Of a DNA stretch of 64,000 bases, positions 21,325-33,000 are shown piece after piece; positions within the stretch are counted from its first letter, which is position 1; each line of letters begins with the position of its first letter. Both the position numbers and the translations under genes were made by a program. The notes beneath the pieces are model-generated. The model did no database searches, was not told where the DNA came from, and was given only the letters and a program-made list of their open reading frames with translations. This DNA is from Cornus controversa (Eukaryota; Streptophyta; Magnoliopsida; Cornales; Cornaceae): positions 46,782,336-46,846,335 of the forward strand of contig CM048849.1 in assembly GCA_026545225.1 (NCBI GenBank), given 5' to 3'.

Positions 21325-22800
21325 ATAAAGAGTGTGGGTGTATACACGTGCCAACCCACGTCGCCCACTTGGAAACTCAGAATTGGTGCCAGATCAGCCA
21401 AAAGGGGCGTCAAACCCATTTCGACCTTGAGAGTCTCAAAATAAACATTGAAAAAATGTCTAAAGCCTGGAGAAGCACCAAGAAGACTTAGAAGATCTTC
21501 GAAACATTACACAAAACCTCAAAAGTACCACCAGGTGCTTATTGAGTCTCCAAACCCTGAGTTAAACTTTGGTCAAAGCAAAACCTTGAAAATGGCACGA
21601 AGTGCTCGTCGAGTCCCCAAAACCCTAAGATAAACTCAGGTCAAGCAAAACCTCAAAAATGGCACCAGGTGCTCATCGAGTCTTCAAACCCTGAGTCAAA
21701 CTTAGGTCAAACAAAACCTCGAAAGTGGCACCAGGTGCTCGTCGAGTCTCCAAACCCTGAGTCAAACTCTAGTCAAACAAGACCTCGAAAGCGACACCAA
21801 GCACTCCCCAAGTCTCGAAACACTAAACCAAGCTTAGGTCAAAAACTACGCTCAAAAGCAGCACTAGGCCAGTGCTTGTCGAGTCTTGAAACCTTAGGCC
21901 AAGCTCATGTCAATAGCAAAACCTCGAAAGCAGCACCAAGTGTTGTTCGAGTCTCGAAACTCTAAGTCAATCTTAGGTCAAATAAAACCTCGAAAATCAG
22001 CACCAAGTGTTGTTCAAGTCTTAAACCTTGGGCCAAGCTAAGGTTAAAACAAACCTCGAAAGTGACAACAAATGTTCCATAAGCCTTCAAACCTTGAATT
22101 ATACTTGTGTCAAACAAAGCCTCGAAACGAGCACCATATACTTGTACAAAATCTCAAGAGCAACACCTAGCATCTCTTGAGAGCCCACAAAGACTAATGT
22201 CTAATGGGAACATAAGTAGGCTTCCCCTATGACATTTAGTTCAGGATAACTTGGGACACTTAGAGGGATTTTGGATTGGTGGATGAGAAACTAGAGTAAG
22301 CTCATTGTCATGAGCCCAACTAAGGGAATGGTGAAACACGCGCTAAGACAAAAACTATTACCATCACATTTAATGTGTTACAACTAGGTCTATTAATGCT
22401 CAACCACCGACGTTGCCTGAAGTTAAGTTTAGCATTATTTTATTGTCACGGTTGAGTGTAACAGGCAAGGGGACTTAACCCCTTAGGTAATTATAGCGTT
22501 GACAGTTTGATCAGATCCTATGGTCTAGACTTTAGGTAATGACTACTGTTTTTGGAACCCTTGTGTATTACCTCGTTAACAAAATGCTATAAATAAGCAT
22601 TAAAGATCAAGACTCAAGTAATCAAGAATTATCATAGCTTTAGAGCATTTATTACCTACCTAGAGCACGAAAAATATTCCTACCTTCATTATAAATCCCT
22701 TTAATTGGTCTACTTCTCCTCCCTCAAACCAGATCTCTCTCTAGGTCCCTCTTATTATATTGTAATACTACCTATCTTATTATCTTTGTTAGTATGTTCA
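21325..22800 (+). mobile_element. LTR-like insertion with internal minisatellite
   Basis: Comparison with unit B (9950-9990) shows that this stretch interrupts otherwise paralogous sequence. It begins near TGTTGATAAAGAG and ends near TTAGTATGTTCA. It has a long non-coding leader-like tail with a TATAAATA box (22590 region, gctataaataagcatt) and looks like a solo LTR of a Ty3/gypsy-type element. A phrase around gatatgcaatcttggattt is present on both sides, so the insertion was accompanied by, or preceded by, a local duplication. Its exact ends and target duplication are not clear. Confidence 0.45.
21450..22180. repeat. Minisatellite of about 70-bp units
   Basis: Nine to ten imperfect head-to-tail copies of a unit with the phrases aaacctcgaaagtggcacca, ggtgctcgtcgagtctc and ccctgagtcaaactt. 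The first copies are most alike; later ones have diverged and changed length. Open frames here follow the repeat and are not considered genes. Confidence 0.8.
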
Positions 22801-22990
22801 AAACCAGTGACCTACAAAAACAAATTAAAGATAGAGTTGCAAGAGGGTGGGGGATATGCAATCTTGGATTTCCATGCTAGAGAGAAGTGTGAATGAGAGA
22901 TTTTAGAGAAAAATGGATTTGAAACTTTGCCTTGTAGAGAAAGAAATCGGAAAAAGAGAAGTTAGAGAAATTGGGGGATCTAATGATCAG

Positions 22991-23499
22991 TAGGGGTGCA
23001 CAAAAAATTCGTGAATCTGCGAATCCGATCCGATCCGGACAAATCCGATAGCTAATGGATTGGTGGCGGATTAAAAAATTAGAATCCGTTAGTTACGGAT
23101 TGGAGGGTCAGAAATTCGATCTGATCCGCAATCCGATCCGTGACAATATATTTATATATATAATTAGTAATTATATGTATAATAATATAATATGATACAT
23201 ACTTAAATGGGTAAACCTAAAAACTCAATATATATTATATTTGTTTATTTAACAATTGTGTTCATTTAAAAAGTGTTATGTTTGTTGGTAAATTTTTTTT
23301 TTGGAATTTTTGAAGCAGAAAAAAAAAATTAAATAGGAGTACTAGCCCAATCCGCCAATCCGATCCGTTCAATCATGGATCGGATCGGATTGGTGAATTG
23401 TCACGGATCGGATCGGATTGAATTTTTATCAATTCGTAATCCGCGGATCGGATTAGGATTATGCATAATCCGATTCGATCCGATCTATGATCACTTCTA
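22991..23499. mobile_element. hAT-like MITE with perfect 8-bp target duplication
   Basis: The left end is TAGGGGTGCACA; the right end is degraded (TCACTTCTA for TCACCCCTA). The identical octamer atgatcag flanks it (22983-22990 and 23500-23507). The arms hold repeated GATCCGATCCG-like words in inverted arrangement. It interrupts sequence that is continuous near 10110 in unit B, so it is younger than the UGT duplication. Confidence 0.85.
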
Positions 23500-24182
23500 A
23501 TGATCAGGATTAGAGAGAGAAAAAGAGAGAAGGAACCATCCTTAAGACTTGTTTGGAACCTCAGGATTTCATGAAAATTGAATTTCAAAAGGAATTTCAC
23601 TTGTTTGGAACAATCGAATTTTAAAAGAAAATGAAATTTTTTAAAGAAAAAAAAAGAAGAAGAATTTAGTAACTAACCACTTAATTTACCAAAATTACCT
23701 TTCTACAAACCACTTTTACCTCTCTCATTATATTATATAAACCTCTTTTACATCTTTCAAGTCTCCCATTCTAACATTGTACAAAATTTATTTCTTTTAA
23801 AAAAATTTTTTTTTACAAATTTGCATATATAATATAATTTTTTTTTCAAATCCAAAACGTCGGTCAGATAATAGTTACGCAGATGATGATCTGTAAAGAT
23901 TTTTGAAAAAAAACTGACTCATGATGATATGCGTGATATTTTTTACTCTAATTGGTTGGGACCATAAATGACACGGATGGTGGCCTCCGAATAATTTCTC
24001 CACTCTTACAGTCCAAACATAGTCCTTGCCAAAGTACAAGGCAGTCCCTGTCCAACTTTTATTACCTAAACCAACAACCCAGATCCAGTAACTGAACTAC
24101 CTAAAATTTGAAAAGCGTTGAACATAAAAATTACACTACACTTACTTGTCTGGCAGTAATCAACAAGTTTGGAGCCCATCAA
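23500..24182. other. 3' flank of the 472-aa UGT gene
   Basis: Matches 10110-10717 and then 12271-12922, and so contains the empty site of the TGG element found in unit B. No gene is seen. Confidence 0.6.
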
Positions 24183-25601
24183 TCAAATGTTTGCCTTCAT
24201 TAGCTCCTCTACCAATTGTCCCATGCAAATAAATGATGAACCATTTTCCATCACGGCCTTCCTACTCTTCTCACTCATCTCCTTCACCTTTCTCCTCAAC
24301 TCACCATCACCGTTCATCAGATCCCTCACTCCCCTCTCCACCTCCTCCGCCAAAACCAAATCTCCACCGTCCATGACACCTGATGCTCTGATCTCCACCG
24401 CCAATCCCAGCTCCCTCCCCATCATAAACGCATTCATTTTTTGCTCTCCGAACATGGGCCACGTGCCAATCGGTACACCGTACCACAAACTCTCTAAAAT
24501 CGAGTTCCATCCACAGTGAGACACGAACCCTCCGATTGCCTTGTGGGCCAGGATTGCCACCTGTGAGACCCACTCGCACACCAAACCCATCCCAGCCGTC
24601 CGTTCCAAGAACCCATCCGGTAACAACTCCTGGGGATCAGTGTAATCACGTGACTCGAAAGCAGCTGGTCGGCGCAGTGACAACAAAAAGCGGTGCCGGG
24701 ATCGCTCCAGACCGGTTGCTATCTCTCTCATTTGGGCCTTACTGAAACCGGCCAAGCTTCCGAAACACAAGAAAACCACCGATAATTGCGGCTGATAATC
24801 AAGCCACTTCAAAACCTTGTCCTCAAGGCAACGGTCTGAATCGAGCAACGGCCCGACCGGGTAAACCGGTGGTATGTTGGTACCCAAAAACGAGTTAAGA
24901 GCATAGGGTTCGAGTTCTTGGAATGTATTTACAATAATACCCTTTGTCTCTCTAAACCTCCGAGCATGATAGAGGCACCAATAGTACCCATCTTGGGTTC
25001 TCTTCAATAGAGGCGAGGGTAGGATGAGTGGGTGAACTGAGTTGGAAAAACTCGGCACCTCCAACTCAGTGCCCGAGTCTTCAAACTCGGCTGTGACTCG
25101 TTCGTGGAGGGTCGGGAGGTGGAGCATCAAGCCGAGAAAACCCGCCGGCGACGTGAAGAAGAGGTAGCAAGGGATGCCGAGCTCGCTAGCTACGTCGATC
25201 ATCGAAGTACAGTGCATGTCAATAACGAGTTGGACGGAGTCGGACTCGGACTGAGTCGACCGGAGGTTGGTGATTGCCTGCTTTACGCCGGGTTTGTGTT
25301 TTTGTATGAACAGTGACATGAAGGCTTCAGGGGATTGGAAAAGGTCAGGTGAAGGTAGGTCCTCCAGGGGGAGGTCAACAAAATGTAATCCGGCAGCAGC
25401 GGAGGTGGCGGGGCGTGATTGAACGTACGCGCTGGGGAGTGAGTCGCCGGGGACTCGGATGTTGAGTATGGTGGCGGAGAATCGACAGTCACGATCGATG
25501 ATCCGCCGTGCGAATTGGACGAATGGCACGAGGTGACCGAACCCTAGTCCGGGGACGAGCACTAGCTCTACTTTTCTGTTCGGGTCCGCCATTGTGATCA
25601 A
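24183..25601 (-). CDS. UDP-glycosyltransferase, UGT71-like (group E), 472 aa
   Basis: Tandem paralogue of 12923-14365, also intronless and complete. The catalytic pair is kept: His23 in GLGFGHLVP and Asp128 in LVIDMHCTSM. The PSPG box spans W344-Q387 with HCGWNS and the terminal WPMFGEQ intact. Its third residue, however, is Ser (WVSQ) where plant UGTs nearly always have Pro (W-x-PQ, as in the paralogue). The linker after PVGPLLD lacks eight residues (LSGSTQPD region) present in the 480-aa copy. Many acceptor-domain substitutions separate the two proteins (for example K107 region HKPGVKQ against HKPHVKH), so acceptor preference may have diverged. The frame is open throughout, which argues for continuing selection. 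The promoter is shared. The substrate is unknown. Confidence 0.93.
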   Translation of the reverse strand: MITMADPNRKVELVLVPGLGFGHLVPFVQFARRIIDRDCRFSATILNIRVPGDSLPSAYVQSRPATSAAAGLHFVDLPLEDLPSPDLFQSPEAFMSLFIQKHKPGVKQAITNLRSTQSESDSVQLVIDMHCTSMIDVASELGIPCYLFFTSPAGFLGLMLHLPTLHERVTAEFEDSGTELEVPSFSNSVHPLILPSPLLKRTQDGYYWCLYHARRFRETKGIIVNTFQELEPYALNSFLGTNIPPVYPVGPLLDSDRCLEDKVLKWLDYQPQLSVVFLCFGSLAGFSKAQMREIATGLERSRHRFLLSLRRPAAFESRDYTDPQELLPDGFLERTAGMGLVCEWVSQVAILAHKAIGGFVSHCGWNSILESLWYGVPIGTWPMFGEQKMNAFMMGRELGLAVEIRASGVMDGGDLVLAEEVERGVRDLMNGDGELRRKVKEMSEKSRKAVMENGSSFICMGQLVEELMKANI

Positions 25602-25755
25602 CTTTGTTTGTTGTTTCTAGGCTTTTTCGACTGTGACTTGATAATGAAATTGCGCGGGCTTCGTTCAATTAAACGGTTTCTCAAATATGTATACGTGCGT
25701 GTGAGAGAGTGCCCGCGCGCGAGCGTGTTAGGTACGCCAGTTAATGGTCACTCAC
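25602..25755 (-). promoter_or_regulatory. Proximal promoter and 5' UTR of the 472-aa UGT gene
   Basis: Conserved with 14366-14520, including a GCGCG-rich stretch and the phrase atacgtgcgtgtgagagag. The TATA-like word in the other copy is shortened here. Conservation ends near 25755. Confidence 0.4.
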
Positions 25756-25933
25756 CTATAAAGTGGTGATTTTTTTTGCCAATTCGATTCCTTGTTCCTT
25801 TTACAGAAACCTAAGTCACATGGACCAACAAACAAACAAACAAACAAAAAGTAAAATGTTACCAAATCACAATAGTCCAGATGATATGGTGATACTTTCC
25901 CGGTATAGTGATGATATACTATGTATGTATCAC

Positions 25934-26196
25934 TAGGGGTGCACAAAGAACCGTCGGAATCGGAACCGGAATCAGAAGCGAAGGGAACCGTACCGGAACC
26001 GTACCGAACCGTGGCAACGGTTCCGGTTCCGGTTCCTAAAATTAGGAACCGTTACCAACGGTTCCGGTTCCGGTTCCAGGACCAGTAGAACCGTACCGGA
26101 ACCGGAACCGTTGGGAGTAACGGTTCCTTGGAACCGGAACCGGAACCGGAACCGTTTTATATTAAATATGTGTATATATATATATAATATAATAAC

Positions 26197-26227
<31 letters not shown>

Positions 26228-26672
26228 CATTACATATAATAATTATATATAATGTATATATATTATGTATAATAATTATATTATCATATATTATATATAA
26301 TAATTATATTATAATATAATTACTATACATAATATATATACATTATATGTAATGTATATATATCTATAATATAATATAATAATTATATATATATAGGGTG
26401 CCATTTTTAGATTGTAGGTTTCACATTTATTTAATGAATATATATATATATATATATATTTTGTATTTTCAAGCTTCTTTAAAAAAAAAAAAAAAAAATT
26501 CCTAAGGAACCGCGGTTCGGAACCGGAACCGTACCGAGAACCGCGGTACGGTTCCTCACGGTTCCAACCCCCAACGGTTCCGGTTCCGGTTCCGAAAATC
26601 AGGAACCGTTGGTAACGGTTCCGGTTCCGGTTCTACCAAGAACCGTGAGGAACCGTACCGTGTGCACCCCTA
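25934..26672. mobile_element. hAT-like MITE, 739 bp, perfect TIRs and 8-bp target duplication
   Basis: Perfect 12-bp inverted termini TAGGGGTGCACA...TGTGCACCCCTA, flanked by the identical octamer tgtatcac (25926-25933 and 26673-26680). Both arms consist of tandem GGAACCGGAACCG-like repeats in opposite orientation around an AT-rich centre of about 350 bp with several TA runs. This is the best preserved, and so probably the youngest, of the hAT-like elements here. It is non-coding. Confidence 0.92.
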
Positions 26673-27857
26673 TGTATCACGCACCAGTAAAATATATGAA
26701 TATATAAACACAAATGCATCAATTTTAGTGCATCTATTATTATGAGTCAGCGGAATATCATTTATCATTTAAGTTTTTCTAGCGAGTGTATTTATTTGAA
26801 CTTCGAGAGAAAAATAATATAAAATGATATAATTAGATGTAATTGTCTAGTTGCATCACTGGTTCAGTCCTAATGGAAAATGCTATAGTTGGATTTAATT
26901 GTCTAGCCGCATCAGTGGGCCCTACTTGGGCCCTCTGATTCGGCTAGCCATTTCAGCTAGAATATCGATTTGTCTTTTGGAAAAAAAAAATGTATACCCC
27001 ACTCGGACTATATAATTATTTTCTTTGATAACATGAAATAACTATTTATTATTGGTAAGAGTACTACATCGTGAATACTTTTGAGATATTCAATACTTTC
27101 TTCTCGTTAGAAATTATCAAACGTGAAAACCTAAAGGTTCAAAATAAATTGGCATTCATATATACAAACAAAAAGGTTAAAATGATGCAAACACGGACGA
27201 AACAAGAATTTCATTTTAAGGGGCGCAATGTCCTTGATAAAAAAAATATTTAAGTAACATGACAAATATAGACTGTCCAAATAAAAAGGTAAACAAGTAA
27301 AAAAATATACATATATATTGCAATAATCAAGGAATATTATAAGAAAGAAAAATACTTGACAAATTTAAGAACTAAGATATTGAGTGATAATATTTTCATT
27401 CAATACAATTACAACTCTCCACGATGAATCTTTGTATTTTGAAAGCGATGCATGATAGCCTCGTTATCGATTTTAACTAACATGACAATTAACAGTGTAG
27501 TAAGATAGTAATTCAAAACATAGAAGTGCGGTAACAGTGCATTAATCAAGATTCAAATAGTATGTCATTATATTCGTAAAAAATTACATTGAAGAAAAAT
27601 TCAAAAATATAAATACACACATTGAGTTCATAAAATTATAGTAAAAATTTAAATAAAGAGAGAGAAAAAAAAAGTTGGGCTCCATACGTCGGCAACAAAA
27701 TGACACTTTTTTTTCATACCACGCAAGGGTATGCATCATTTTTCAATTCAAACTTGTCTTAAAGCCCAGTCCATGATCCACCCGTGTGTGAAGCCCACTA
27801 TCTGTTTGTTTTTAACCCATTCATAGTGTTCCCAGATCGTTACCTCCACAGTTTAAC
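26673..27857. other. Upstream flank of unit C
   Basis: 27390-27665 aligns with 16060-16300. 26820-26960 contains a short repeated phrase (ttaattgtctagNNgcatca). No gene is seen. Confidence 0.55.
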
Positions 27858-28992
27858 TAGGGACGACAATTTAAACCACTCTGGTAGAGAACCGCCCCGC
27901 CCCATCTAGTTTAAACCAGTTATGGAGGATGCTAAATGGTTTTTAGACAGTTATGGGGTGAGAAGGAAAAACAGCGAAGTTGTAGGGCAGAGAAGGAGAT
28001 AGGCACCCATGTCCCGTTTATATTTTATATTTACTATATTACCCTTATATATATATAATACACATACAAAATTAGTCTTATATAGTTATATATATAAAAC
28101 TTATCAGTTCAAATCTTATTGGTGGTGTACATGTAAATTATCAAAGACCTCATCACAAAATATTGCGTTTGGTATGCATGAACGGAATAGAATGCCCATT
28201 CCAATCATTCCTTTGTTTGGTATGGATTTTAAGGTGAGAATGATCATTCCATTAGAATGAAAATCCATTCCATAGTTAAACCTATGAAATGGTCATTCCA
28301 TTTCCAGTAAGATTTTAAAAAAAATCATATTACCAAAAAATCATTCACCTTCACCATCACTTCCACCACCACATCGCATCGCCACCTTCCTCCACCACCT
28401 CTACCGCCACCCCCACCACACCACTCCACCACCTCCACATTGACACCTTCCTCCACCACCACCTCCACATTGCCACCTTCCTCCACCACCACTACCTCTA
28501 TATCGCCACCTTCCTCCACCGCCACTACCACCCCCACTTCCATATCGCCACCATCTTCCACCACCTCCACATCGCTATATTCCTCCACTACCACCCCCAC
28601 CACCTCTACATCACCACATTCCCCCACCACCACCACCTCCACATCGCCACCTTCCTCCACCATCACCACCACCTCTACATCGCCACCTTTTACCACCACC
28701 TCCACATCGCCACCTTCCTCTACCACCACACATTTGTTGGCTTAAATTATTTGTCACTAGGAGAGGTATTTTAGAGAATTTGATTTAAAATTTATTTTAT
28801 TCTTCCCTCATTTCATATTTGCAACCAAACAATAAAATAAGAATGATAAAATTGCCTCGCCCCGCCCCGTTTACATCTTCCCCCACCCCGCTTCACACCG
28901 TTTATTACAGGGGGTGCGGCGAAAATAGAAGGAGCTTAAACAGAAATGAAAAAGGATACTCCCATCCCATACCCACTTCGTGACCATTCCTA
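27858..28992. mobile_element. hAT-like element with nested Tourist-like element
   Basis: Begins TAGGGACGACAATTTAAACC and ends GTGACCATTCCTA. The flanking octamers are agtttaac and agtttgac (7 of 8 identical), supporting an hAT-type insertion. Internal sequence up to about 28160 is shared with 6340-6510. A TGG/CCA element (28162-28847) is nested inside. It is non-coding. Confidence 0.65.
28162..28847. mobile_element. Tourist-like TIR element carrying a CCA minisatellite (copy 3, inverted, truncated)
   Basis: The left end TTGCGTTTGGTATGCATG and the following about 170 bp match the right end of copy 1 in reverse complement (shared landmark ttccatagttaaacctatg), so this copy is inverted relative to copies 1 and 2. 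The core at 28335-28735 is an ACC/CCA-rich minisatellite with a CCACATCGCCACCTTC motif. The right end stops short at about 28847 and lacks the last roughly 60 bp with the TIR. Confidence 0.75.
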
Positions 28993-29846
28993 AGTTTGAC
29001 ACTGTTTGTGGGAATGACTGTTCTGCCACAATTGTTGAAGGCCCTGTTAAAACAATTCGCAATCCAACAGGGTAAACTCTCAGGTCTATTTACTTGAACC
29101 TTATCTACAAGTACGTTTTCACATGAAAGCCAATTGAAAGACAATGCATGAGTAAATGCCAGTGGTGGCATGTCAGAAGTTCCACAGTTAAATTTTTAAC
29201 CAAAAACAGTGCTGAACATGTCAAGTTAAACACAAACACATACACACATATATAATGCATATCGACTTTAACCCCTAGAATGACTTAAACCATCACCCAA
29301 CCTACTACTTTGGAATGTAAAAAAATACTAGACTACAGCACTTCGTTACATCAAATTTTAAATGGATGTTCAAACCAAGGATATTCAATTAATAAATGTG
29401 TATTATTGGAAATAAAAAAAAGTCACTAGGTTGACATTATTTTCCTCTCATAGGTTACATTAGACCAATGGAAACAAGACTAGCACTCATCGGTAAGTAA
29501 TTGCTCGATAAATTGACATTCTAAGCTTAGATAATTTACAAAAGTAAAAAAAAAAAGATTCTTATATTAAAGATTCAAATAGAAAAAAAAAATGATTCTT
29601 AAATTATAGATAAAAACTTTCTTTTACATCCTATAGAATTCATTCCCTCTCAAAGTTTTCAAAAATACAGTGCAATTCTACAGGAGTTGATTGGAAAATC
29701 TAAACAAAGCCCATTTAGCCTTTTTTAGAACACCCATGTTGAAGGCGATCAAGCCGCTGTGGTACTTCTCTTGTGAAGGTTTTGGTCCACCAGAACTTAA
29801 CTCATTTGGAAGGGGGAAAATACCAAAATAGGGAGAGACTGAAAGA
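28993..29846. other. Intergenic and TAM41 3' UTR region
   Basis: The TAM41 stop codon is at 29847-29849 on the minus strand, so its 3' UTR lies in the upper part of this stretch. I cannot place the poly(A) site. Otherwise no gene or named repeat is seen. Confidence 0.5.
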
Positions 29847-30037
29847 TCATGTCCATGATTTCCAAGCCTTGCTCATTTTATTTGCAAGATATCTAACTCC
29901 ATGAACAGCACCAACAGTCAGTAGTCCAGAGACAGCCTGCCTTGCACTTGAAATCATAACCCTACGCCTCACAACTTTCCGCATGCATTCAGCAATCTCT
30001 TCCCTTGAATTAATCACAACTTCACGTATAACTTGAC
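29847..30037 (-). CDS. TAM41: TAM41 coding exon 10 (last)
   Basis: Enters in phase 1 after acceptor ttgcag and codes from [18 protein letters not shown] to [12 protein letters not shown] (TGA at 29847-29849). The Arg-rich [13 protein letters not shown] and the [10 protein letters not shown] ending are typical of plant TAM41. Confidence 0.92.
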
Positions 30038-33000
30038 CTGCAAAGACAATGTGATGTTAATGCAACCATCTGCTCTCAGTAGAGCTAGTAGGAAGCAATG
30101 CACAGCCTAAATCCAAACAAAATTGTTGCATCAGATACCCATTTGGAAGTCTGCATTTGAATTTAAGTACCATTTATTTTCCATAAAAAGGGATTTGAAG
30201 CATATGGAAGGTTAGAAGACTGACATAAAAAGGAGCAGAGTTCGATAAACTGAAAACAGAATAGATTCTCTCTCTCTATCCTATAGCAGGATTTTGGGAG
30301 GACCCCACCAGTCAGTGTTTTAAAGTTCATACCAGATTCACTAACTTTTTTCTTCTCTCCTAGTCTCATCATCATTTGGCTTCTGACCGTCACAGGCAGA
30401 GAAGAAACAAGGGAGGAAACTGCAGATGAACCAGAATCCTGGTGTTGACAAATTGAAAGTATCATGTTTCTACACTGAAATTACAAATATATTAATGTCC
30501 CCGCTAGAGTGGAACAAAAAATATATATATAGGATTTGAATGGACCTGAGATATATTTACTTGGTGACCACCAGATGATGAGAATCTCAGCAAGTCATTG
30601 GTTGCGTGTTCTTCTAGATGTGGCTTATACATTGTTTGGAATAAATCAAACTGCCCTTGCACAATCTTCTTCACCTGGCAGGTAATATAGATTTCAACAG
30701 AAAATACCAGAGAACAGAAGAATAGATCATGCCTATTTCATGGTTTTCACCTCTTAAGGTTAATGAAGTGCCATATGAGATGTTAGGCACCAATAATATC
30801 TCCAAAACAACAAAGATAAAAACGAGCAGTTATGTAAAAGAACAGGTAACCGCATTGAGGCAAAATCTAGATTTCAGAACTTTCTATTATAATAGTTAAA
30901 TTATTCCTAATAAAATTCAGAAGGCATATCTTGGCAATATCGGACTTGTCATCATTGGTTTATGACACATTTGGTGGGGGCAACTCAACTTTAGTTACAC
31001 CATACTCTTTATCATATCATTCATTACTATCTCAACTGATATTAATTTGTGTGGATTTCTGTATGTTTCCTCAATGGACAGTCATTGGCTTTCTCACCCC
31101 ACATGGTTAAATTATCATACCTGATTCTCTCATTTCATTTACAATGTATGCTAATTACCGTTTTTATAAAAACGTAATCATTTCTAGTTTTATTCTTTAT
31201 TATCCTGCCACATGAATCTCATCAACTGCATATCGACCATGCTGATTTTATTGAACTACCCAACGTTTTATGCAACACAACATTCTATGCCATAAAGTAG
31301 CCACATCATCCTTGCCTTTATCTAATATGAATAGGGGTCGCTTTCCCTTTTCATTCTTTTCATTACAAGTCATTCTCCTATTATGTTTATTTCTTAAAAT
31401 TCATTATTAATTACTTCGACCTGGGCCGTTGCCTACTTCAATAGTAAAACACTTAAGTATTGGTGCCACTGGCGCGAGTTTGAGCCTTAGAGCAGCCACT
31501 TTGTGAAATACCGAAGGTTAGGTCTCTCTCAAGTCCTCACTCCCCAGGACCTTGCAGTGGCGGTACCAAAATTGGGTTTCCAATCTATTATTTACTTCAT
31601 CCCATGTTATATATAGTCTACCTTTTGTCTCCTACCTTTTATGCAAAATAATCTTCCTTTTCTTACAGGTGAATTTAAGGTATATATTGTATATATGTTC
31701 ATGCCACCTAATTTTGGTTTCTCTTGTTTTATTAAGAATAGATGCTAATCCCAATTTATCCCACATATGTTGATTATTGATTCTCTCTCTTCTAATCACT
31801 CCTATCATCCATCTCATCATTTCTCAATTCCATCGCATTAGTGCGTTGGTTCTTATTTATTTTCAAAAACCAACACTCTCCTCCGTATAAGATAGCTAAT
31901 ATAACGAGTCTCCTATAGAATTTGTCTTTTAACTTGTTGATTTTTTATCACATAAGAGCCATTAGTTAGGAAAATCCTTTGTTTGTTGTTAAAAGACCCA
32001 CTAGCTTTATCCATTCTGTCCAACCTGCTTAAATCCTACTAATTACATTATCTATCTCCTCTTCCGTTTGTATCATTGATGGAGATCAATGGCAACAATA
32101 TTTAAAGATGTATAAAAGGGTGTTGAAAGGAGGATTCTAAGACTCAACCTTAATTTGGAATAAGCTAGATGATGTGGGTCCACTTGAAGTCTTGAATAAT
32201 TGGGGGTTTGGTCAAGTTGCATCAGTTATGTGTTTGGTAGGTATTATGTTGTAATTAAGGTGGTTTTAATTTGCTTTTATTTATGTTATTATGTCATGAG
32301 TTATGAATTTGAGGAGTTGTGAGAGTTATGATTACCTTCATTATGAGGTAATCCAGAAGTCATCAGTGAAGAGGCATGAGCAGAGTCCTATAAAAGGATG
32401 GATTGTACTCTTGGCTGACCGGTGGATGAATGAATAAAATATCTTATGATTTCCTTGTGAGTGCATATTATGAGGGTGTTAGACCTTCTAGGTGTGATGC
32501 CTAACCTGTTGGTGTCACTCCAATAGGCTGCTCTTATTCTATTTCTTTTCTCTTTGATTTTTCCGCATTTCTACCATCAAACCTCAAATTTCAGCCCTGA
32601 CTGTTTGAACTTTCAGCCACTGAATTCTGTAAGTTTTAGCTATCTAAGGCTGCTCTTGAAGTCCTACATCAGTTTGGTATTAGAGCAAAGTAGACATTAT
32701 GTCTACACGATCAGGAAATGATAGATTGGATAGTAATCAAAGGGTTGAGTTGCTATTTCAAATTGTGGAGCAGCTTAATGGGCTGAATGTTCAATTGAAT
32801 GGGATAGAAGCTTGAATTTCTCAGCCTATTAACAATTTGGTACTTGCTGAACAAGGAACTGCAACTAGTACTAATGATGGCAGAAACCTGGAGCAACAAC
32901 AGCCTTGGAACCCCCAGCAAAGGCGTAATTTGATGGCTGATGCACAACCACATCCGATGTTTGAGTTTCCAAGGAATCCGTTGGAAGTGAATCATCATAA

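Larger units (their letters stand above)
19265..27680. repeat. Segmental duplication unit C
   Basis: The partner of 7985-16330. It is colinear with that block, but carries private insertions at about 21.3-22.8 kb (LTR-like), 22991-23499 and 25934-26672 (hAT-like). It also contains a TA run (20221-20258) and an AAT/ATT trinucleotide run (20370-20418) absent from unit B. Its UGT gene is intact. Confidence 0.8.

Noticed and set aside
28325..28745. Val/Glu/Gly-rich minus-strand and Thr/Ser/Pro-rich plus-strand frames
   Set aside because: The same artefact, in the CCA core of the third element.
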